64,000 bases of DNA, taken from Cellvibrio sp. 79 (GTDB taxonomy: Bacteria; Pseudomonadota; Gammaproteobacteria; Pseudomonadales; Cellvibrionaceae). Position 1 is the stretch's first letter, and every line of letters begins with the position of its first letter. Where the stretch lies: NCBI GenBank assembly GCA_003056245.1, contig MVDH01000001.1:1111679-1175678 (forward strand), read 5' to 3'. Below are positions 28,193 to 39,546 of this stretch, piece after piece. The translations under genes and the position numbers were made by a program. The notes under the pieces were generated by a model, which ran no database searches, had not been told where the DNA came from, and saw nothing but the letters and a program-made list of their open reading frames with translations.

Positions 28193-30031
28193 ATGACGCA
28201 AGACAGCGCTGAGCTTTTTGATTCCGTTCGTTTCCTCGCCAGTACTACCCAGCAGCCGGGCATCTACCAAATGTTTGGTGCTGATGGGGCTATTTTATAT
28301 GTAGGTAAGGCCAAGAATTTAAAAGCACGATTATCCAGTTATTTCCGTAAAACCGGCCTCACTCTTAAAACCCAGGCGTTGGTGTCGCGAATTGCGCGTG
28401 TTGAAGTCACTGTTACAGCCAGTGAAACTGAAGCGCTGATCCTCGAGCAGAATCTGATTAAATCCAATCGTCCGCCGTACAATATTTTGCTGCGCGACGA
28501 CAAATCCTATCCCTACATTTTTATTTCCAGTGGCGAAGATTATCCACGTATTTCCTTCCATCGCGGCGCCAAGAAAAAGCGTGGCGATTATTTCGGGCCA
28601 TTTCCGAATGTGGGCGCGGTAAAGGAAAGTTTGAATTTTTTGCAGAAAACATTCCGTATTCGCCAGTGCGAAGATAGCGTTTATAACAATCGCACGCGCC
28701 CGTGTTTGCAATATCAAATCAAGCGCTGTAGTGCGCCCTGCGTGGAATTTATTTCCCCCGAGGATTACAAAACTGATTTGCATCATACCCAACTGTTTCT
28801 AACGGGAAATAGCGACAAGTTGTTGAGCGAGCTTGCGGATAAAATGGACAGCGCGGCGCAGCAGTTGCAGTTTGAAAAAGCGGCCGCTTATCGTGACCAG
28901 ATCACTGCGCTACGTATTGTGCAATCACAACAGGTGATTGAAGAGGGTAATGGCGATATTGATGTTATCGCCGCTGAAATGCGTGCTGCGGCGATCTGCG
29001 TGCATATTTTGTTTATTCGGCAGGGCCGCATTCTCGGGAGCCGAAGTTTTTATCCTTCATCGACTCTTGCAGAGACTCCGGCGGAAATTCTGGCTGAGTT
29101 TATTCCGCAGTTTTATCTGGCGAGTAGCGGCCGTGAAATCCCTCGCGAAATTATTGTGAGTCATCCGTTGGATGAAACTGATTTGATTGCCACGGCGTTG
29201 CAGCAGTCTGCAGGGCGGCAGGTATTTATTAATCATCAGGTGCGCAGTCACAGATCCAAATGGTTGCAAATGGCGGCAACGGCGGCATTGCAAAACCTGA
29301 TCGCCCATGTGAACAGTAAAAAGAATTCGCTCGATCGTTTTGTCGCATTACAGGAAGCGCTTGGATTGGATGAAACCCCGCAGCGGTTGGAATGTTTTGA
29401 TATTAGTCACAGCAGTGGCGAGTTAACTGTTGCAAGCTGCGTAGTGTTTGATACGAATGGTCCGCTCAAGTCGGATTACCGCCGATTTAATATTGAAGGT
29501 ATCACCGGGGGCGATGATTACGCCGCAATGGAGCAAGCCCTGACGCGCCGTTATACCCGTTTGCAAAATGGCGAAGGTAAGCTTCCGGACATTCTGTTGA
29601 TTGACGGTGGCAAAGGGCAGTTGGGTAAGGCGATAGAGGTTCTGGGTGAATTAGGTGTACAGGGCGTGCAACTTATAGGCGTAGCAAAAGGCACTACTCG
29701 CAAAGCCGGTTTTGAAACCTTGTTTGATGGTGAAACCGGAGCGGAAATTGTATTACCGGGGGACTCCCCTGCATTGCATCTGATCCAGCATATTCGCGAT
29801 GAATCCCACCGCTTTGCAATTACTGGCCACAAGCAACGCCGAGACAAGAAGCGCAAAACCTCTACCCTGGAAGGAATTCCCGGTATCGGGGCTACTCGTC
29901 GCCGGGAGCTATTGCGGCATTTTGGTGGTTTGCAGGAAGTGCAGAATGCGAGTGCAGATGATTTGGCACGAGTGAATGGGATTAGCCAGAAATTGGCTGA
30001 AGAAATTTACGCATTTTTTCATAATGACTGA
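28193..30031 (+). CDS. uvrC: Excinuclease ABC subunit C
   Basis: A 612-residue DNA repair nuclease. The GIY-YIG domain is at the N-terminus (PGIYQMFGADGAILYVGKAKNLKARLSSYF). CLQYQIKRCSAPC, the UVR motif near residue 205, and the C-terminal RNase H-like domain with LECFDISHSSGE follow. Two helix-hairpin-helix motifs end the protein (LEGIPGIGATRRRELLRHFGG). It should make both incisions with UvrAB. It is separated from uvrY by a terminator, so expression may rely on readthrough or an internal promoter. Confidence 0.97.
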   Translation: MTQDSAELFDSVRFLASTTQQPGIYQMFGADGAILYVGKAKNLKARLSSYFRKTGLTLKTQALVSRIARVEVTVTASETEALILEQNLIKSNRPPYNILLRDDKSYPYIFISSGEDYPRISFHRGAKKKRGDYFGPFPNVGAVKESLNFLQKTFRIRQCEDSVYNNRTRPCLQYQIKRCSAPCVEFISPEDYKTDLHHTQLFLTGNSDKLLSELADKMDSAAQQLQFEKAAAYRDQITALRIVQSQQVIEEGNGDIDVIAAEMRAAAICVHILFIRQGRILGSRSFYPSSTLAETPAEILAEFIPQFYLASSGREIPREIIVSHPLDETDLIATALQQSAGRQVFINHQVRSHRSKWLQMAATAALQNLIAHVNSKKNSLDRFVALQEALGLDETPQRLECFDISHSSGELTVASCVVFDTNGPLKSDYRRFNIEGITGGDDYAAMEQALTRRYTRLQNGEGKLPDILLIDGGKGQLGKAIEVLGELGVQGVQLIGVAKGTTRKAGFETLFDGETGAEIVLPGDSPALHLIQHIRDESHRFAITGHKQRRDKKRKTSTLEGIPGIGATRRRELLRHFGGLQEVQNASADDLARVNGISQKLAEEIYAFFHND

Positions 30032-30134
30032 GGTTTTAGTACTCAACCCTTAAGTCGCGGGTGTGAAAGCCGCCTTGCTGGTGTATTATCGCGCCCGCTT
30101 TATTGATTTGTTCATCTGGCCCAGAGAATTGCCT

Positions 30135-30686
30135 ATGACGCTTGCCAACCAACTGACCCTGATGCGGATTTTCCTGATTCCGCTATTCGTAGTAGTGTTT
30201 TATTTACCATTTGGTTGGGCCCACTTTGTTTCGTCTGTGATTTTCAGTGTCGCTGCCATCACTGATTGGGCTGATGGTTATGTTGCGCGTAAATACAACC
30301 AAAGTACTCCGTTCGGTGCTTTTCTGGACCCTGTTGCCGATAAATTGATGGTGGCGATCGCTTTATTGTTGTTAGTCACCTTACATCACGATTCGGTATG
30401 GTTTGTGGTCGCTGCTGCGGTAATTGTTGGTCGTGAAATTATCATTTCTGCTTTACGTGAATGGATGGCGGAAGTAGGGCATAGGGCAAGTGTGGCCGTT
30501 TCTTATATCGGTAAAATCAAAACCACACTACAAATGACCGCCATCATCGTCTTGCTGGCGAATATTCCTTTATTGCTGCCTATTGGTTATGTCGCGTTGG
30601 CTGGTGCGGCGGTGTTAACCCTGTGGTCCATGGTTCTTTATTTGCGTGCTGCATGGCCATTTTTATTACCCAAAACGCCTGATTAA
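30135..30686 (+). CDS. pgsA: CDP-diacylglycerol-glycerol-3-phosphate 3-phosphatidyltransferase
   Basis: A 183-residue inner-membrane enzyme that makes phosphatidylglycerophosphate. The CDP-alcohol phosphotransferase motif is present: [27 protein letters not shown]. Several membrane segments follow. The ATG at 30135 ([16 protein letters not shown]) gives the usual length, and the 24 codons upstream of it are not supported. The uvrY-uvrC-pgsA-tRNA order is conserved in gammaproteobacteria. Confidence 0.96.
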   Translation: MTLANQLTLMRIFLIPLFVVVFYLPFGWAHFVSSVIFSVAAITDWADGYVARKYNQSTPFGAFLDPVADKLMVAIALLLLVTLHHDSVWFVVAAAVIVGREIIISALREWMAEVGHRASVAVSYIGKIKTTLQMTAIIVLLANIPLLLPIGYVALAGAAVLTLWSMVLYLRAAWPFLLPKTPD

Positions 30687-30804
30687 TAACGCATTTTGAT
30701 CTACTTGAGCAGCATTTAAGCAAACCCGAAAAAACCTTTGATTCAGTTATATAAAAGACTAGGATTTTCAAAATGAGTCCGCTAGAATTGCGGCCTCTTG
30801 AAAA

Positions 30805-30878
30805 GGCGCGATAGCAAAGCGGTTATGCGTCGGATTGCAAATCCGTTGAGCCCGGTTCGACTCCGGGTCGCGCCTCCA
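30805..30878 (+). tRNA. tRNA-Cys (GCA)
   Basis: A 74-base cloverleaf with encoded CCA. The acceptor arm is GGCGCGA/TCGCGCC, the discriminator is T as expected for Cys, and the anticodon loop TTGCAAA gives GCA (30837-30839). The T arm is CCCGGTTCGACTCCGGG. It lies behind pgsA as in E. coli. Confidence 0.97.
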
Positions 30879-30911
30879 ATTTTTCTTTACGTACCGACGT
30901 AAAGGCACTCT

Positions 30912-30998
30912 GCCCGAGTGGTGAAATCGGTAGACACAACAGATTTAAAATCTGTCGATCTTTTGGTCGTGCCGGTTCAAGTCCGGCCTCGGGCACCA
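30912..30998 (+). tRNA. tRNA-Leu (TAA)
   Basis: An 87-base class II tRNA with encoded CCA. The acceptor arm is GCCCGAG/CTCGGGC, the anticodon is TAA (30946-30948), and a long variable arm is present. The T arm is GCCGGTTCAAGTCCGGC. Its 3' end lies about 140 bases before the integrase relic and is a likely former attachment site. Confidence 0.97.
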
Positions 30999-31030
30999 TC
31001 TTGAAATTCCAGGAAATCCAAGAACGTCTC

Positions 31031-31058
31031 AAAACCCGAAAAAATGCGGGTTTTTTAT
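31031..31058 (+). terminator. Intrinsic terminator after the tRNA genes
   Basis: AAAACCCG and CGGGTTTT pair around AAAAAATG and run into TTTTTTATAT. Confidence 0.85.
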
Positions 31059-31135
31059 ATGTTTTCAGTCTCAGGACGTCCACTGAAGCCACAGCATTCT
31101 CGGGGCACAATGGGGGCATAAATTTGGAGGCATAA

Positions 31136-31434
31136 ATGGCTATAAATAAGCTTAATGGCTCCAAATATTGGCGAATGAAGTATCGTTTCGGTGGAAAAGA
31201 AAAACGTCTTGCCTTAGGTGTTTATCCATTAATTTCCCTTGCATCAGCACACGAGAAAGTTCGACTCGCGAAACTTGAATTACAGGAAGGCAATGATCCA
31301 GGTGAGATCAAAAAACAAGAGAAATTAAAAAAGTGGATTGCTTCGACAAATACTTTTCTGCAATTGCCGATGAGTTTATTAAGAATAGGGTGGTTGTTAC
31401 TGAATCAAAACCCGTTAGGGCCTCGCATAATTAA
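31136..31434 (+). pseudogene. N-terminal relic of a tRNA-targeted tyrosine-type integrase
   Basis: The first 70 codons match the arm-binding N-terminal domain of P4-type integrases (MAINKLNGSKYWRMKYRFGG and LALGVYPLISLASAHEK). A ribosome site GGAGG precedes the ATG. Near 31345 the frame shifts by one. The shifted frame continues as YFSAIADEFIKNR and VVTESKPVRASHN and then stops at 31432-31434. The catalytic domain is absent. It is the remains of an element integrated at tRNA-Leu. The 80 bases after it hold nothing recognisable. Confidence 0.88.
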
Positions 31435-31517
31435 ATAGGTGGATAAATGTTAACTGTCAGTATCAACCAGAAAATTAGATGGATCGATTTATCCTTTCCA
31501 GACTTTAATAGCTTTAT

Positions 31518-32342
31518 TTATCCTCGCTGATAAATTCCATACAATTCAGAAACTACATGGTAGTGGGATGTGTAATGGGGAACCTCTGCAGAACCTTCAC
31601 CCATGATTGCCAGTAAGCCGAACATTGGCTGGCTCTCATAAAAAATTTTTAATGCGCGATGCCGCAAATATAAAGTGAAACCCGATAGGCCTCCGCAACA
31701 TATAATAACTTCGAATTCATTTGGCGATGAGTCTGTTCCCAAATTGTATTCAGACCATGTGATATTACCGCGAAGCTCTGAACTGAATACATAGCCGTTC
31801 TCTGTACGTACACAGTATTCCAGGAGTGTTTTATTTCCACCAGCTCGATAATAATTTTTTTGATATTGGTCGAATAATTTTTCCGAAAATATTCCCTGTT
31901 TTGCTTCGGCAAGAAGATTGGCGTTCGGACCTGTGACATATAAGTCTGTTTTGTGATGAAGGTTTTCTTCTCGTAGTAATATAGCCAGTTCATAAACCTC
32001 TTCAGCAGCAGCGCATTCAGCTATCCAGATCTTGGGGGCAGGGCAGGAACGAAGCCATGGAATTAATACTGTACGGATTTTTAAAATTTGCTCAGCATTT
32101 TCAAATAACCCGATTTTGCGTTCGTCAAGTGCGTAGAGCAATGGCCCAATAACTGTTTCATCATGCAACACCTTTTCCTGAAGTGCTGAGAGTGTTGCTA
32201 TAGCATATGAGTCCATAAAGCTTCGCAGCCTGCCACGAATATAATCTTTGTCGTGATTGCGATAGTCATTGCCGAAACGCTGGAAGATCGCCTCTAATAA
32301 AAGGGTCACCTCCAATGTTTCTAGAACTTTTGCGAAGCTCAT
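31518..32342 (-). CDS. Degenerate CheR-like methyltransferase-fold protein
   Basis: A 274-residue cytoplasmic protein that can be followed along the whole CheR fold: the N-terminal helical region FQRFGNDYRNHDKDYIRGRL (19-38), the motif I position IWIAECAAAEE (105-115) where CheR has a Gly-rich GCATGEE, VTGPN (136-140) where CheR has an Asp binding SAM, and IICCGGLSGF (213-222) in place of ILCRNVLIYF. The main SAM-contact residues are therefore replaced, suggesting a binding or scaffold role rather than catalysis. It starts three bases after the stop of the poly-HAMP kinase, so they share a transcript. No CheB is nearby. Homology to CheR is my reading by pattern. Confidence 0.7.
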   Translation of the reverse strand: MSFAKVLETLEVTLLLEAIFQRFGNDYRNHDKDYIRGRLRSFMDSYAIATLSALQEKVLHDETVIGPLLYALDERKIGLFENAEQILKIRTVLIPWLRSCPAPKIWIAECAAAEEVYELAILLREENLHHKTDLYVTGPNANLLAEAKQGIFSEKLFDQYQKNYYRAGGNKTLLEYCVRTENGYVFSSELRGNITWSEYNLGTDSSPNEFEVIICCGGLSGFTLYLRHRALKIFYESQPMFGLLAIMGEGSAEVPHYTSHYHVVSELYGIYQRG

Positions 32343-32345
32343 AAA

Positions 32346-35300
32346 TTAATGCAGCCACACACGCATTAATGATAGTAGCTGAGGTATATCTACTGGTTTG
32401 GTAATGTAGTCAGAAGCTCCCGCAGCAATACATTTATCTCTATCGCCCTTCATTGCCTTCGCGGTAAGAGTAATAATCGGCAATGACTTGAAGCGCGGAA
32501 TACGACGAATAGCGCGCATAGTGTCATAACCATCCATTTCCGGCATCATAATATCCATTAGCACGATTTCAATGTCGGGATCCTTTTCCAAAACCTCGAT
32601 CCCATCGCGACCATTTTCAGCAAATGAGACCTTCATTTTTTGCCGTTCAAGCACGGAACTCAACGCAAAAATATTACGCAAATCATCATCAACAATTAAT
32701 ACTTTGCGTCCCGACAATCCGCTATCTGCATCGCGTATCGCATCCATCATGCGGCGTTGTGGTTCAGGCATACTGGCATGGGCGCGATGTAAAAACAGCG
32801 AGGTTTCATTCAGTAAGCGCTCTGGAGAACGAGCATCTTTAATTACAATTGTTTTGCCTATGCGCTTGAGTTTCGTAATTTCTTTGCGATTTAAATCTTT
32901 TGCGGTATAAACAATTACTGGAACATCGCGCATGTGTTCGGCTTTTCCCATGGTATCGATTACGTCGAATCCACTCATATCGGGCAGAGTTAAATCAAGC
33001 ACCACACAGTCAAATCGGGTTGAGGTGAGGGCATTAAGTGCGTCAGCACCTGTACCTACAGCAACAATATTTACATCGCTTGAACCAATGAGCTCAACGA
33101 TCTTTTCTCGCTGCAAGTCATCATCTTCGACAACAAGTAAATTACGTTTGTCGCTATGCAGATAACGCTGGATACGCTGAAATTCGTCTTGCAGCCGCTC
33201 ATTCGTTATAGGTTCTGATAGGTAAGAGATAGCACCAAGGCCAATTGATTTTTGCCGTTCCTCTTCCTGCAATTCAGCTTCAGTAGAATGAGTGGCTGAC
33301 AATGTATGCACGGGAATATGACGTGTTGCCGGATCACGTTTTAATCGTTCCAAAATTGTAAAACTATCCGTTTCATCTAATTGAAGCGTTAGTAAAATTG
33401 CTGAAGGCAGATAATCGCGAGCCAGGGTTAATACCGCATCTCCTGATAAAGTTACAATGCCTTTAAAATTGTGCTCGCGAGCGGCGTCCAGTAGCAGCCT
33501 CGCACGAGCTTCATTATCTTCCACGATCAATACGGATGGATCCCCCTCGGATACTAACGCGCGATCATCAAAGCTATCTTCAATATTTATATCAGTTTCA
33601 GCGGGTGCATTTTTTGGCTCAACCGGTTGTTCTGCGGTATTTGCAGAAGGTGTTTTGTTTGCGTGTGTATAAACCACATTAGGTGGCAGTGCGGGAGTGC
33701 GTAATGAATTATTGTCTATTGAAAAGTCTTTCACGGCAGTTCCGCGTTGGTATGGTAGGAAAAGCGTGAACGTACTTCCCACATCCACTTCACTTTCCAC
33801 CCGGATTTCTCCACCCAGGAGACGTGCTAATTCACGGCTAATAGATAAACCCAGACCTGTGCCGCCATAGCGACGCGCTGTACTTCCGTCAGCTTGTTGG
33901 AATGCCTCGAAAATTAATTGCAATTTATCAGCAGCAATACCAACACCTGAGTCCGTCACTGAAAATGCGAGTACCGCATCCGCGTTTGACAATTTTGGAT
34001 GATCGGCTGTCCAACCGGCCTGAATCAGGCTGATATTCAACGTAACCTGACCACGCGATGTAAATTTGAAAGCATTGGATAACAAATTCTTGAGAATCTG
34101 TTGTAGTCGTGTGGTGTCAGTAATCATTGATGCAGGCAGCGAATTATTCAGCTCGATGGAGAAACCAAGCTGCTTGGCTTCGGCCATATGGCGGAATGTA
34201 CGCTCTACATAGCTACGAATAGCCATGAAACGATATTCACTCATTTGTAATGTAACGGTTCCCGATTCGATTTTTGATAAATCAAGAATATCGTTAATCA
34301 ACGTCAACAAGTCACTACCAGAACCGTGAATGGTGCGTGCGTATTCCACTTGCTTATCAGACAGATTTCCATTGGGGTTATCACTTAACTGCTGTGCGAG
34401 AATTAATAAACTATTCAACGGCGTCCGCAATTCATGTGACATGTTGGCAAGGAATTCGGATTTGTATTTGGACGAAAGTGCAAGCTGGCTGGCTTTTTCT
34501 TCCAGTTCGGCCTTGGCTTGTTCCACTTCGGTATTTTTACGTTCTACTTCTATATTTTGATCTGATAACAAGCGCGCTTTTTCGGCGAGTTCCTGGTTAG
34601 TTTGTTGTAGCTCTTGCGCCAGTGATTGGGATTGCGTCAACAAGCTTTCAGTTCGGCTATTTGTCTCGATAGTATTCAGTACCACACCGATGGATTCCAT
34701 CAATTGGTCAAGGAACGAAAGATGAGTATCGGTAAAACGATCCAGCGAAGCGATTTCAATAACCGCTTTCACTTGTTGCTCAAACAGAATTGGCAAAATC
34801 ACAATATTGGTTGGTGGCGCTGAACCCAAGCCAGAGGAAACTTGAATGTAATCACTGGGCACATCAGTGAGCCAGATTCTCACCTTATCCAATGCACATT
34901 GGCCCACCAATCCCTCACCGGGTGAAAATGCAGTAGGCAATTGTCGATTAGCTTGATAGCCATAACCGGCAATCATGTGTAAGCGGGAATCAGCGGTGCT
35001 TGCGTCCATCATGTAAAACACACCATGGTGTGCACTAACCAAAGGCGCCAATTCTGAAAGGATCAATGAAGTTACTGTTTCCAGCTCACGCTGACCTTGC
35101 AGCAAACGTGTGAAGCTCGCGAGATTGGTTTTGAGCCAGTCTTGTTGGGCATTTTTCTGTGTTGTTTCTTTCAGGTTGCGGATCATTTCGTTGATGTTGT
35201 CTTTCAGATCCGATACTTCTCCACGCGCTTCTACTTGAATCGAGCGCGACAAGTCACCACGTGTTACCGCTGTTGCTACTTCAGCGATTGCACGTACTTG

Positions 35301-38300
35301 TGTTGAGAGGTTGGCGGCAAGCTGGTTTACGTTTTCCGTTAGATCTTTCCAGGTACCTGCGGCGCCCGGTACGCTTGCTTGTCCGCCAAGTTTTCCTTCC
35401 ACGCCCACTTCACGCGCAACCGTCGTTGCCTGATCCGCAAATACTGCAAGGGTGTCAGTCATTTCATTGATGGTGTTAGCAAGCGCGGCGATTTCACCTT
35501 GTGCGGCTACCGTGAGTTTTTTCTTAAGGTCGCCATTCGCTACCGCCGTTACTACACCGGCAATACCGCGTACCTGTGCCGTTAAGTTTGCTGCCATGAA
35601 GTTCACATTGTCTGTGAGGTCTTTCCAGGTACCAGCAGCACCTTCCACTTGTGCCTGGCCTCCGAGCTTTCCTTCTGTCCCGACTTCACGTGCTACACGT
35701 GTTACTTCCGATGCAAATGATGAGAGCTGATCCACCATCACGTTAATGGTGTCTTTCAGCTGCAGGATTTCCCCTTTTACATCCACGGTGATTTTTTTGG
35801 AGAGATCACCGTTTGCTACTGCCGTCGTTACCGTTGCGATATTCCGTACCTGATCAGTCAGGTTGGATGCCATGAAGTTTACGTTATCGGTGAGGTCCTT
35901 CCAGGTACCAGACGCACCGGGTACGTTTGCCTGACCGCCCAGACGACCTTCAGTACCCACTTCACGCGCAACGCGGGTTACTTCCGATGCGAACGAACGC
36001 AACTGATCCACCATCGTATTGATGGTGTCCTTTAGTTGAAGAATTTCGCCTTTAGCATCCGCAGAAATTTTCTTGGAGAGGTCGCCATTAGCTACCGCAG
36101 TAGTTACATCGGCGATATTGCGCACTTGCGATGTGAGGTTACCGGCCATGAAGTTTACCGAGTCGGTCAGATCCTTCCATGTACCGGCAACACCCGATAC
36201 GTTTGCCTGTCCGCCCAGCTTTCCTTCAGTACCTACTTCACGTGCTACACGCGTTACTTCTGATGCGAAGGATGAGAGCTGATCTACCATCACGTTGATG
36301 GTGTCTTTCAATTCCAGAATTTCGCCTTTCGCATCGGCGGTAATTTTTTTAGAAAGATCGCCTCTTGCTACCGCCGTAGTTACGTCCGCAATATTTCGTA
36401 CTTGCCCCGTCAAGTTGGATGCCATGAAGTTCACGTTATCCGTTAAATCTTTCCAGGTTCCGCCTACATCTTTTACTTGTGCCTGACCACCAAGCTTACC
36501 TTCAGTGCCTACCTCACGCGCTACGCGTGTTACCTCCGATGCAAACGAATTGAGCTGGTCCACCATCACGTTGATGGTATTTTTTAACTCAAAAATTTCG
36601 CCTTTTACATCCACGGTGATTTTTTTAGAAAGGTCACCGTTTGCTACCGCTGTGGTTACCTCGGCGATGTTACGTACCTGACCAGTCAAGTTACCGGCCA
36701 TGGAATTTACCGAGTCAGTCAAATCTTTCCAGGTGCCGGCGACACCCGATACGTTTGCCTGTCCGCCAAGCTTTCCTTCTGTTCCTACTTCACGTGCAAC
36801 GCGTGTTACTTCCGATGCAAATGATGAGAGCTGATCCACCATCACGTTGATGGTGTTTTTCAATTCAAGGATTTCACCTTTTACGTCCACCGTGATTTTT
36901 TTCGACAAATCGCCGCGCGCTACGGCGGTGGTTACATCGGCAATGTTACGCACTTGTGATGTCAGGTTACCCGCCATGAAGTTCACGTTTTCGGTGAGAT
37001 CCTTCCAGGTTCCGCCTACACCTCTTACTTGCGCCTGCCCACCCAGTTTTCCTTCTGTACCTACTTCACGCGCTACACGGGTCACTTCCGATGCAAATGA
37101 GTTGAGCTGATCCACCATCACATTGATAGTGTTTTTTAATTCGAGAATTTCGCCTTTTGCATCGGCAGTAATTTTTTTGGAGAGGTCGCCATTTGCTACT
37201 GCTGTTGTAACGTCTGCGATATTGCGCACTTGTCCTGTTAGGTTGCCCGCCATGGAATTTACCGAATCGGTCAAATCTTTCCAGGTGCCGGCTACGTCCG
37301 ATACGTTTGCTTGCCCACCCAATTTACCTTCGGTACCTACTTCCCTTGCTACACGTGTTACTTCAGATGCAAACGAGTTGAGCTGATCCACCATCACGTT
37401 GATGGTATTTTTTAATTCCAGGATTTCACCTTTTGCATCAGCGGTGATTTTTTTCGACAAGTCTCCATTCGCTACCGCTGTCGTTACGTCCGCGATATTA
37501 CGTACCTGACCAGTCAAGTTGCCGGCCATGGAATTTACCGAGTCGGTCAAATCTTTCCAGGTACCTGCTACGTCCGATACATTTGCTTGCCCACCGAGTT
37601 TTCCTTCCGTTCCCACTTCACGTGCAACACGCGTTACTTCCGAGGCAAACGATGAGAGCTGGTCCACCATCACATTGATGGTATCTTTCAATTCAAGGAT
37701 TTCGCCTTTTACATCCACGGTGATTTTTTTTGACAAATCACCGCGTGCTACTGCAGTAGTTACGTCCGCAATGTTTCGCACCTGACCAGTCAAGTTGGAA
37801 GCCATGAAATTCACGTTATCGGTTAAGTCTTTCCAGGTACCGCCCACACCTTTTACTTGTGCTTGCCCGCCGAGCTTTCCTTCTGTTCCCACTTCGCGTG
37901 CAACGCGCGTTACTTCTGATGCGAATGATGAGAGCTGATCCACCATCACGTTGATGGTATTTTTTAATTCGAGAATTTCACCTTTTACATCCACCGTAAT
38001 TTTTTTGGAGAGATCGCCATTTGCCACTGCCGTAGTTACATCAGCGATGTTGCGCACTTGCGAGGTGAGGTTACCGGCCATGGAGTTCACCGAGTCGGTC
38101 AAATCTTTCCAGGTACCGGCGACACCTTTTACTTGTGCCTGGCCGCCGAGTTTTCCTTCAGTACCTACCTCCCGCGCCACACGTGTTACTTCAGATGCAA
38201 ATGACGAGAGCTGATCCACCATCACGTTGATGGTGTCTTTCAATTGCAAAATCTCGCCTTTTACATCCACGGTGATTTTTTTGGAAAGATCACCGTTCGC

Positions 38301-39230
38301 TACCGCTGTCGTTACATCCGCAATGTTACGCACCTGGTCGGTCAGGTTGGATGCCATGAAATTTACGTTATCGGTGAGGTCTTTCCAGGTACCACCGACG
38401 CCGGGCACATAAGCTTGTCCGCCCAGTTTTCCCTCTGTACCTACTTCCCGCGCTACGCGCGTTACTTCCGATGCAAATGAGCGCAATTGATCCACCATCG
38501 TGTTAATGGTGTCTTTAAGCTGGAGGATTTCACCGCGCACGTCCACAGTGATTTTTTTGGAGAGGTCGCCGTTCGCTACGGCAGTGGTTACATCCGCAAT
38601 GTTACGCACTTGCGAGGTGAGGTTACCGGCCATGGAGTTTACAGAGTCGGTGAGGTCCTTCCATGTACCTGCTACACCAGGTACGTTTGCCTGGCCACCC
38701 AATTTACCTTCTGTACCTACTTCACGTGCTACACGGGTTACTTCCGAAGCAAACGACGATAATTGCTCCACCATTTTATTTGCCGTGGTTGCCGAGCGAA
38801 GGAATTGTCCTTTGAGTGCCCGACCATCTACATCAAGGGCCATCGTTTGTGAAAGATCGCCTTTTGCCACCGCACCGATAACGCGGGCCATTTCTGTGGT
38901 AGGGCGCACCAAATCATCGATCAGTGTGTTTACAGAATTTACAATCGTCGCCCAGCCACCGGTCACTGAAGGAATCACAGCGCGTTGCGTCAAACGACCT
39001 TCGCGACCAATATCACGACTTACATCGGCGATGCCTTTTGCCAGTAATTCATTGGATTCAATAATTTCATTCAGCGTGTCAGCAATTTTTCCTGACATTC
39101 CAGTTAGATCTCCAGGCATCCGTGCAGAAAAATCACCTTTCTTCAACGCCATCAAAACGTGAAGCAATGCTTTAGCATCGAGTTGTTCTTCCGGCAACAT
39201 AGCAGTGTGCATGAGATTCCCCAAGGGCAT
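32346..39230 (-). CDS. Giant soluble poly-HAMP hybrid histidine kinase with GAF and three receivers
   Basis: A 2294-residue protein with no membrane segment or signal peptide. Residues about 60-155 are one divergent HAMP-like unit. Thirteen 92-residue units follow (about 160-1355), each with [18 protein letters not shown] and [11 protein letters not shown]. A GAF domain lies about 1385-1540, then a coiled coil, then HisKA with [12 protein letters not shown] (His about 1599) and HATPase with NLLSNAFKF and [14 protein letters not shown]. Three receivers follow from about 1897, 2032 and 2176. The first lacks the phospho-Asp (ILLTLQLDE) and the Lys; the second and third keep them. A start at Met7 (39212) has the better ribosome site, GGGG. 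It resembles fungal Nik1/group III kinases in layout. The input is probably intracellular. Confidence 0.93.
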   Translation of the reverse strand: MPLGNLMHTAMLPEEQLDAKALLHVLMALKKGDFSARMPGDLTGMSGKIADTLNEIIESNELLAKGIADVSRDIGREGRLTQRAVIPSVTGGWATIVNSVNTLIDDLVRPTTEMARVIGAVAKGDLSQTMALDVDGRALKGQFLRSATTANKMVEQLSSFASEVTRVAREVGTEGKLGGQANVPGVAGTWKDLTDSVNSMAGNLTSQVRNIADVTTAVANGDLSKKITVDVRGEILQLKDTINTMVDQLRSFASEVTRVAREVGTEGKLGGQAYVPGVGGTWKDLTDNVNFMASNLTDQVRNIADVTTAVANGDLSKKITVDVKGEILQLKDTINVMVDQLSSFASEVTRVAREVGTEGKLGGQAQVKGVAGTWKDLTDSVNSMAGNLTSQVRNIADVTTAVANGDLSKKITVDVKGEILELKNTINVMVDQLSSFASEVTRVAREVGTEGKLGGQAQVKGVGGTWKDLTDNVNFMASNLTGQVRNIADVTTAVARGDLSKKITVDVKGEILELKDTINVMVDQLSSFASEVTRVAREVGTEGKLGGQANVSDVAGTWKDLTDSVNSMAGNLTGQVRNIADVTTAVANGDLSKKITADAKGEILELKNTINVMVDQLNSFASEVTRVAREVGTEGKLGGQANVSDVAGTWKDLTDSVNSMAGNLTGQVRNIADVTTAVANGDLSKKITADAKGEILELKNTINVMVDQLNSFASEVTRVAREVGTEGKLGGQAQVRGVGGTWKDLTENVNFMAGNLTSQVRNIADVTTAVARGDLSKKITVDVKGEILELKNTINVMVDQLSSFASEVTRVAREVGTEGKLGGQANVSGVAGTWKDLTDSVNSMAGNLTGQVRNIAEVTTAVANGDLSKKITVDVKGEIFELKNTINVMVDQLNSFASEVTRVAREVGTEGKLGGQAQVKDVGGTWKDLTDNVNFMASNLTGQVRNIADVTTAVARGDLSKKITADAKGEILELKDTINVMVDQLSSFASEVTRVAREVGTEGKLGGQANVSGVAGTWKDLTDSVNFMAGNLTSQVRNIADVTTAVANGDLSKKISADAKGEILQLKDTINTMVDQLRSFASEVTRVAREVGTEGRLGGQANVPGASGTWKDLTDNVNFMASNLTDQVRNIATVTTAVANGDLSKKITVDVKGEILQLKDTINVMVDQLSSFASEVTRVAREVGTEGKLGGQAQVEGAAGTWKDLTDNVNFMAANLTAQVRGIAGVVTAVANGDLKKKLTVAAQGEIAALANTINEMTDTLAVFADQATTVAREVGVEGKLGGQASVPGAAGTWKDLTENVNQLAANLSTQVRAIAEVATAVTRGDLSRSIQVEARGEVSDLKDNINEMIRNLKETTQKNAQQDWLKTNLASFTRLLQGQRELETVTSLILSELAPLVSAHHGVFYMMDASTADSRLHMIAGYGYQANRQLPTAFSPGEGLVGQCALDKVRIWLTDVPSDYIQVSSGLGSAPPTNIVILPILFEQQVKAVIEIASLDRFTDTHLSFLDQLMESIGVVLNTIETNSRTESLLTQSQSLAQELQQTNQELAEKARLLSDQNIEVERKNTEVEQAKAELEEKASQLALSSKYKSEFLANMSHELRTPLNSLLILAQQLSDNPNGNLSDKQVEYARTIHGSGSDLLTLINDILDLSKIESGTVTLQMSEYRFMAIRSYVERTFRHMAEAKQLGFSIELNNSLPASMITDTTRLQQILKNLLSNAFKFTSRGQVTLNISLIQAGWTADHPKLSNADAVLAFSVTDSGVGIAADKLQLIFEAFQQADGSTARRYGGTGLGLSISRELARLLGGEIRVESEVDVGSTFTLFLPYQRGTAVKDFSIDNNSLRTPALPPNVVYTHANKTPSANTAEQPVEPKNAPAETDINIEDSFDDRALVSEGDPSVLIVEDNEARARLLLDAAREHNFKGIVTLSGDAVLTLARDYLPSAILLTLQLDETDSFTILERLKRDPATRHIPVHTLSATHSTEAELQEEERQKSIGLGAISYLSEPITNERLQDEFQRIQRYLHSDKRNLLVVEDDDLQREKIVELIGSSDVNIVAVGTGADALNALTSTRFDCVVLDLTLPDMSGFDVIDTMGKAEHMRDVPVIVYTAKDLNRKEITKLKRIGKTIVIKDARSPERLLNETSLFLHRAHASMPEPQRRMMDAIRDADSGLSGRKVLIVDDDLRNIFALSSVLERQKMKVSFAENGRDGIEVLEKDPDIEIVLMDIMMPEMDGYDTMRAIRRIPRFKSLPIITLTAKAMKGDRDKCIAAGASDYITKPVDIPQLLSLMRVWLH
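35165..38755 (-). repeat. Thirteen tandem 276-bp coding repeats (HAMP units)
   Basis: The DNA repeats with a strict 276-base period inside the kinase gene. The protein units are nearly invariant; units 5 and 6 are identical over their 92 residues. At DNA level, however, neighbouring units differ at many third positions, for example 37141-37400 against 37417-37676. The linker residues after GGQA vary: NVPGVAG, YVPGVGG, QVKGVAG, NVSDVAG, QVRGVGG, with V-A and V-G types mostly alternating. Confidence 0.93.
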
Positions 39231-39264
39231 ATAAGTTATTTATCGAAGGGCTATTGTCAGTATG

Positions 39265-39546
39265 TTAAGGTCTCTTGCTTTTTCTTCGCCTGTTCTTTGC
39301 GAGTATTGCAATGATGATAAAGCTGTAAGAAATCAAGCGAATGAGATAATAACTGGGTGATGTTTCATGCAGGTTTGAAAACAATACCAGCGACACTCGA
39401 TTAATACCTTCAAGAAAAAAAGACATAGCAAAAAATAGAAAAAAGATATCTCTGGTGCTTCGCCAAAAGCGAATAAAAAACAGTGCAATTACGATGCAGC
39501 ATGCGGCGATTGCCCCTATCAACATTTCGTTCATGTTTTCACTCAT
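39265..39546 (-). CDS. Small membrane protein, DUF5985-like (second of a pair)
   Basis: A 93-residue protein with three hydrophobic segments. RFWRSTRDIFFLFFAMSF, LEGINR and YYLIRLISYSFIIIAILAKNRRR fit the DUF5985 pattern, a small membrane family found near hybrid kinases. The ATG at 39546 is chosen over a TTG one codon upstream. It overlaps the previous gene by about eight bases and lies 34 bases before the poly-HAMP kinase. It may be the membrane partner that the soluble kinase lacks, which is inference. Confidence 0.7.
   Translation of the reverse strand: MSENMNEMLIGAIAACCIVIALFFIRFWRSTRDIFFLFFAMSFFLEGINRVSLVLFSNLHETSPSYYLIRLISYSFIIIAILAKNRRRKSKRP

Noticed and set aside
35165-38755. Regular repeats considered as a CRISPR-like array
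   Set aside because: The period is 276 bases, fully coding, and there are no short repeats with unique spacers. No CRISPR array was seen anywhere in the window.
35261-39162. Many plus-strand open frames of 60-220 residues opposite the poly-HAMP region
   Set aside because: They recur with the 276-base period and are mirror images of the strongly coding minus strand. They have no ribosome sites and no independent protein character.
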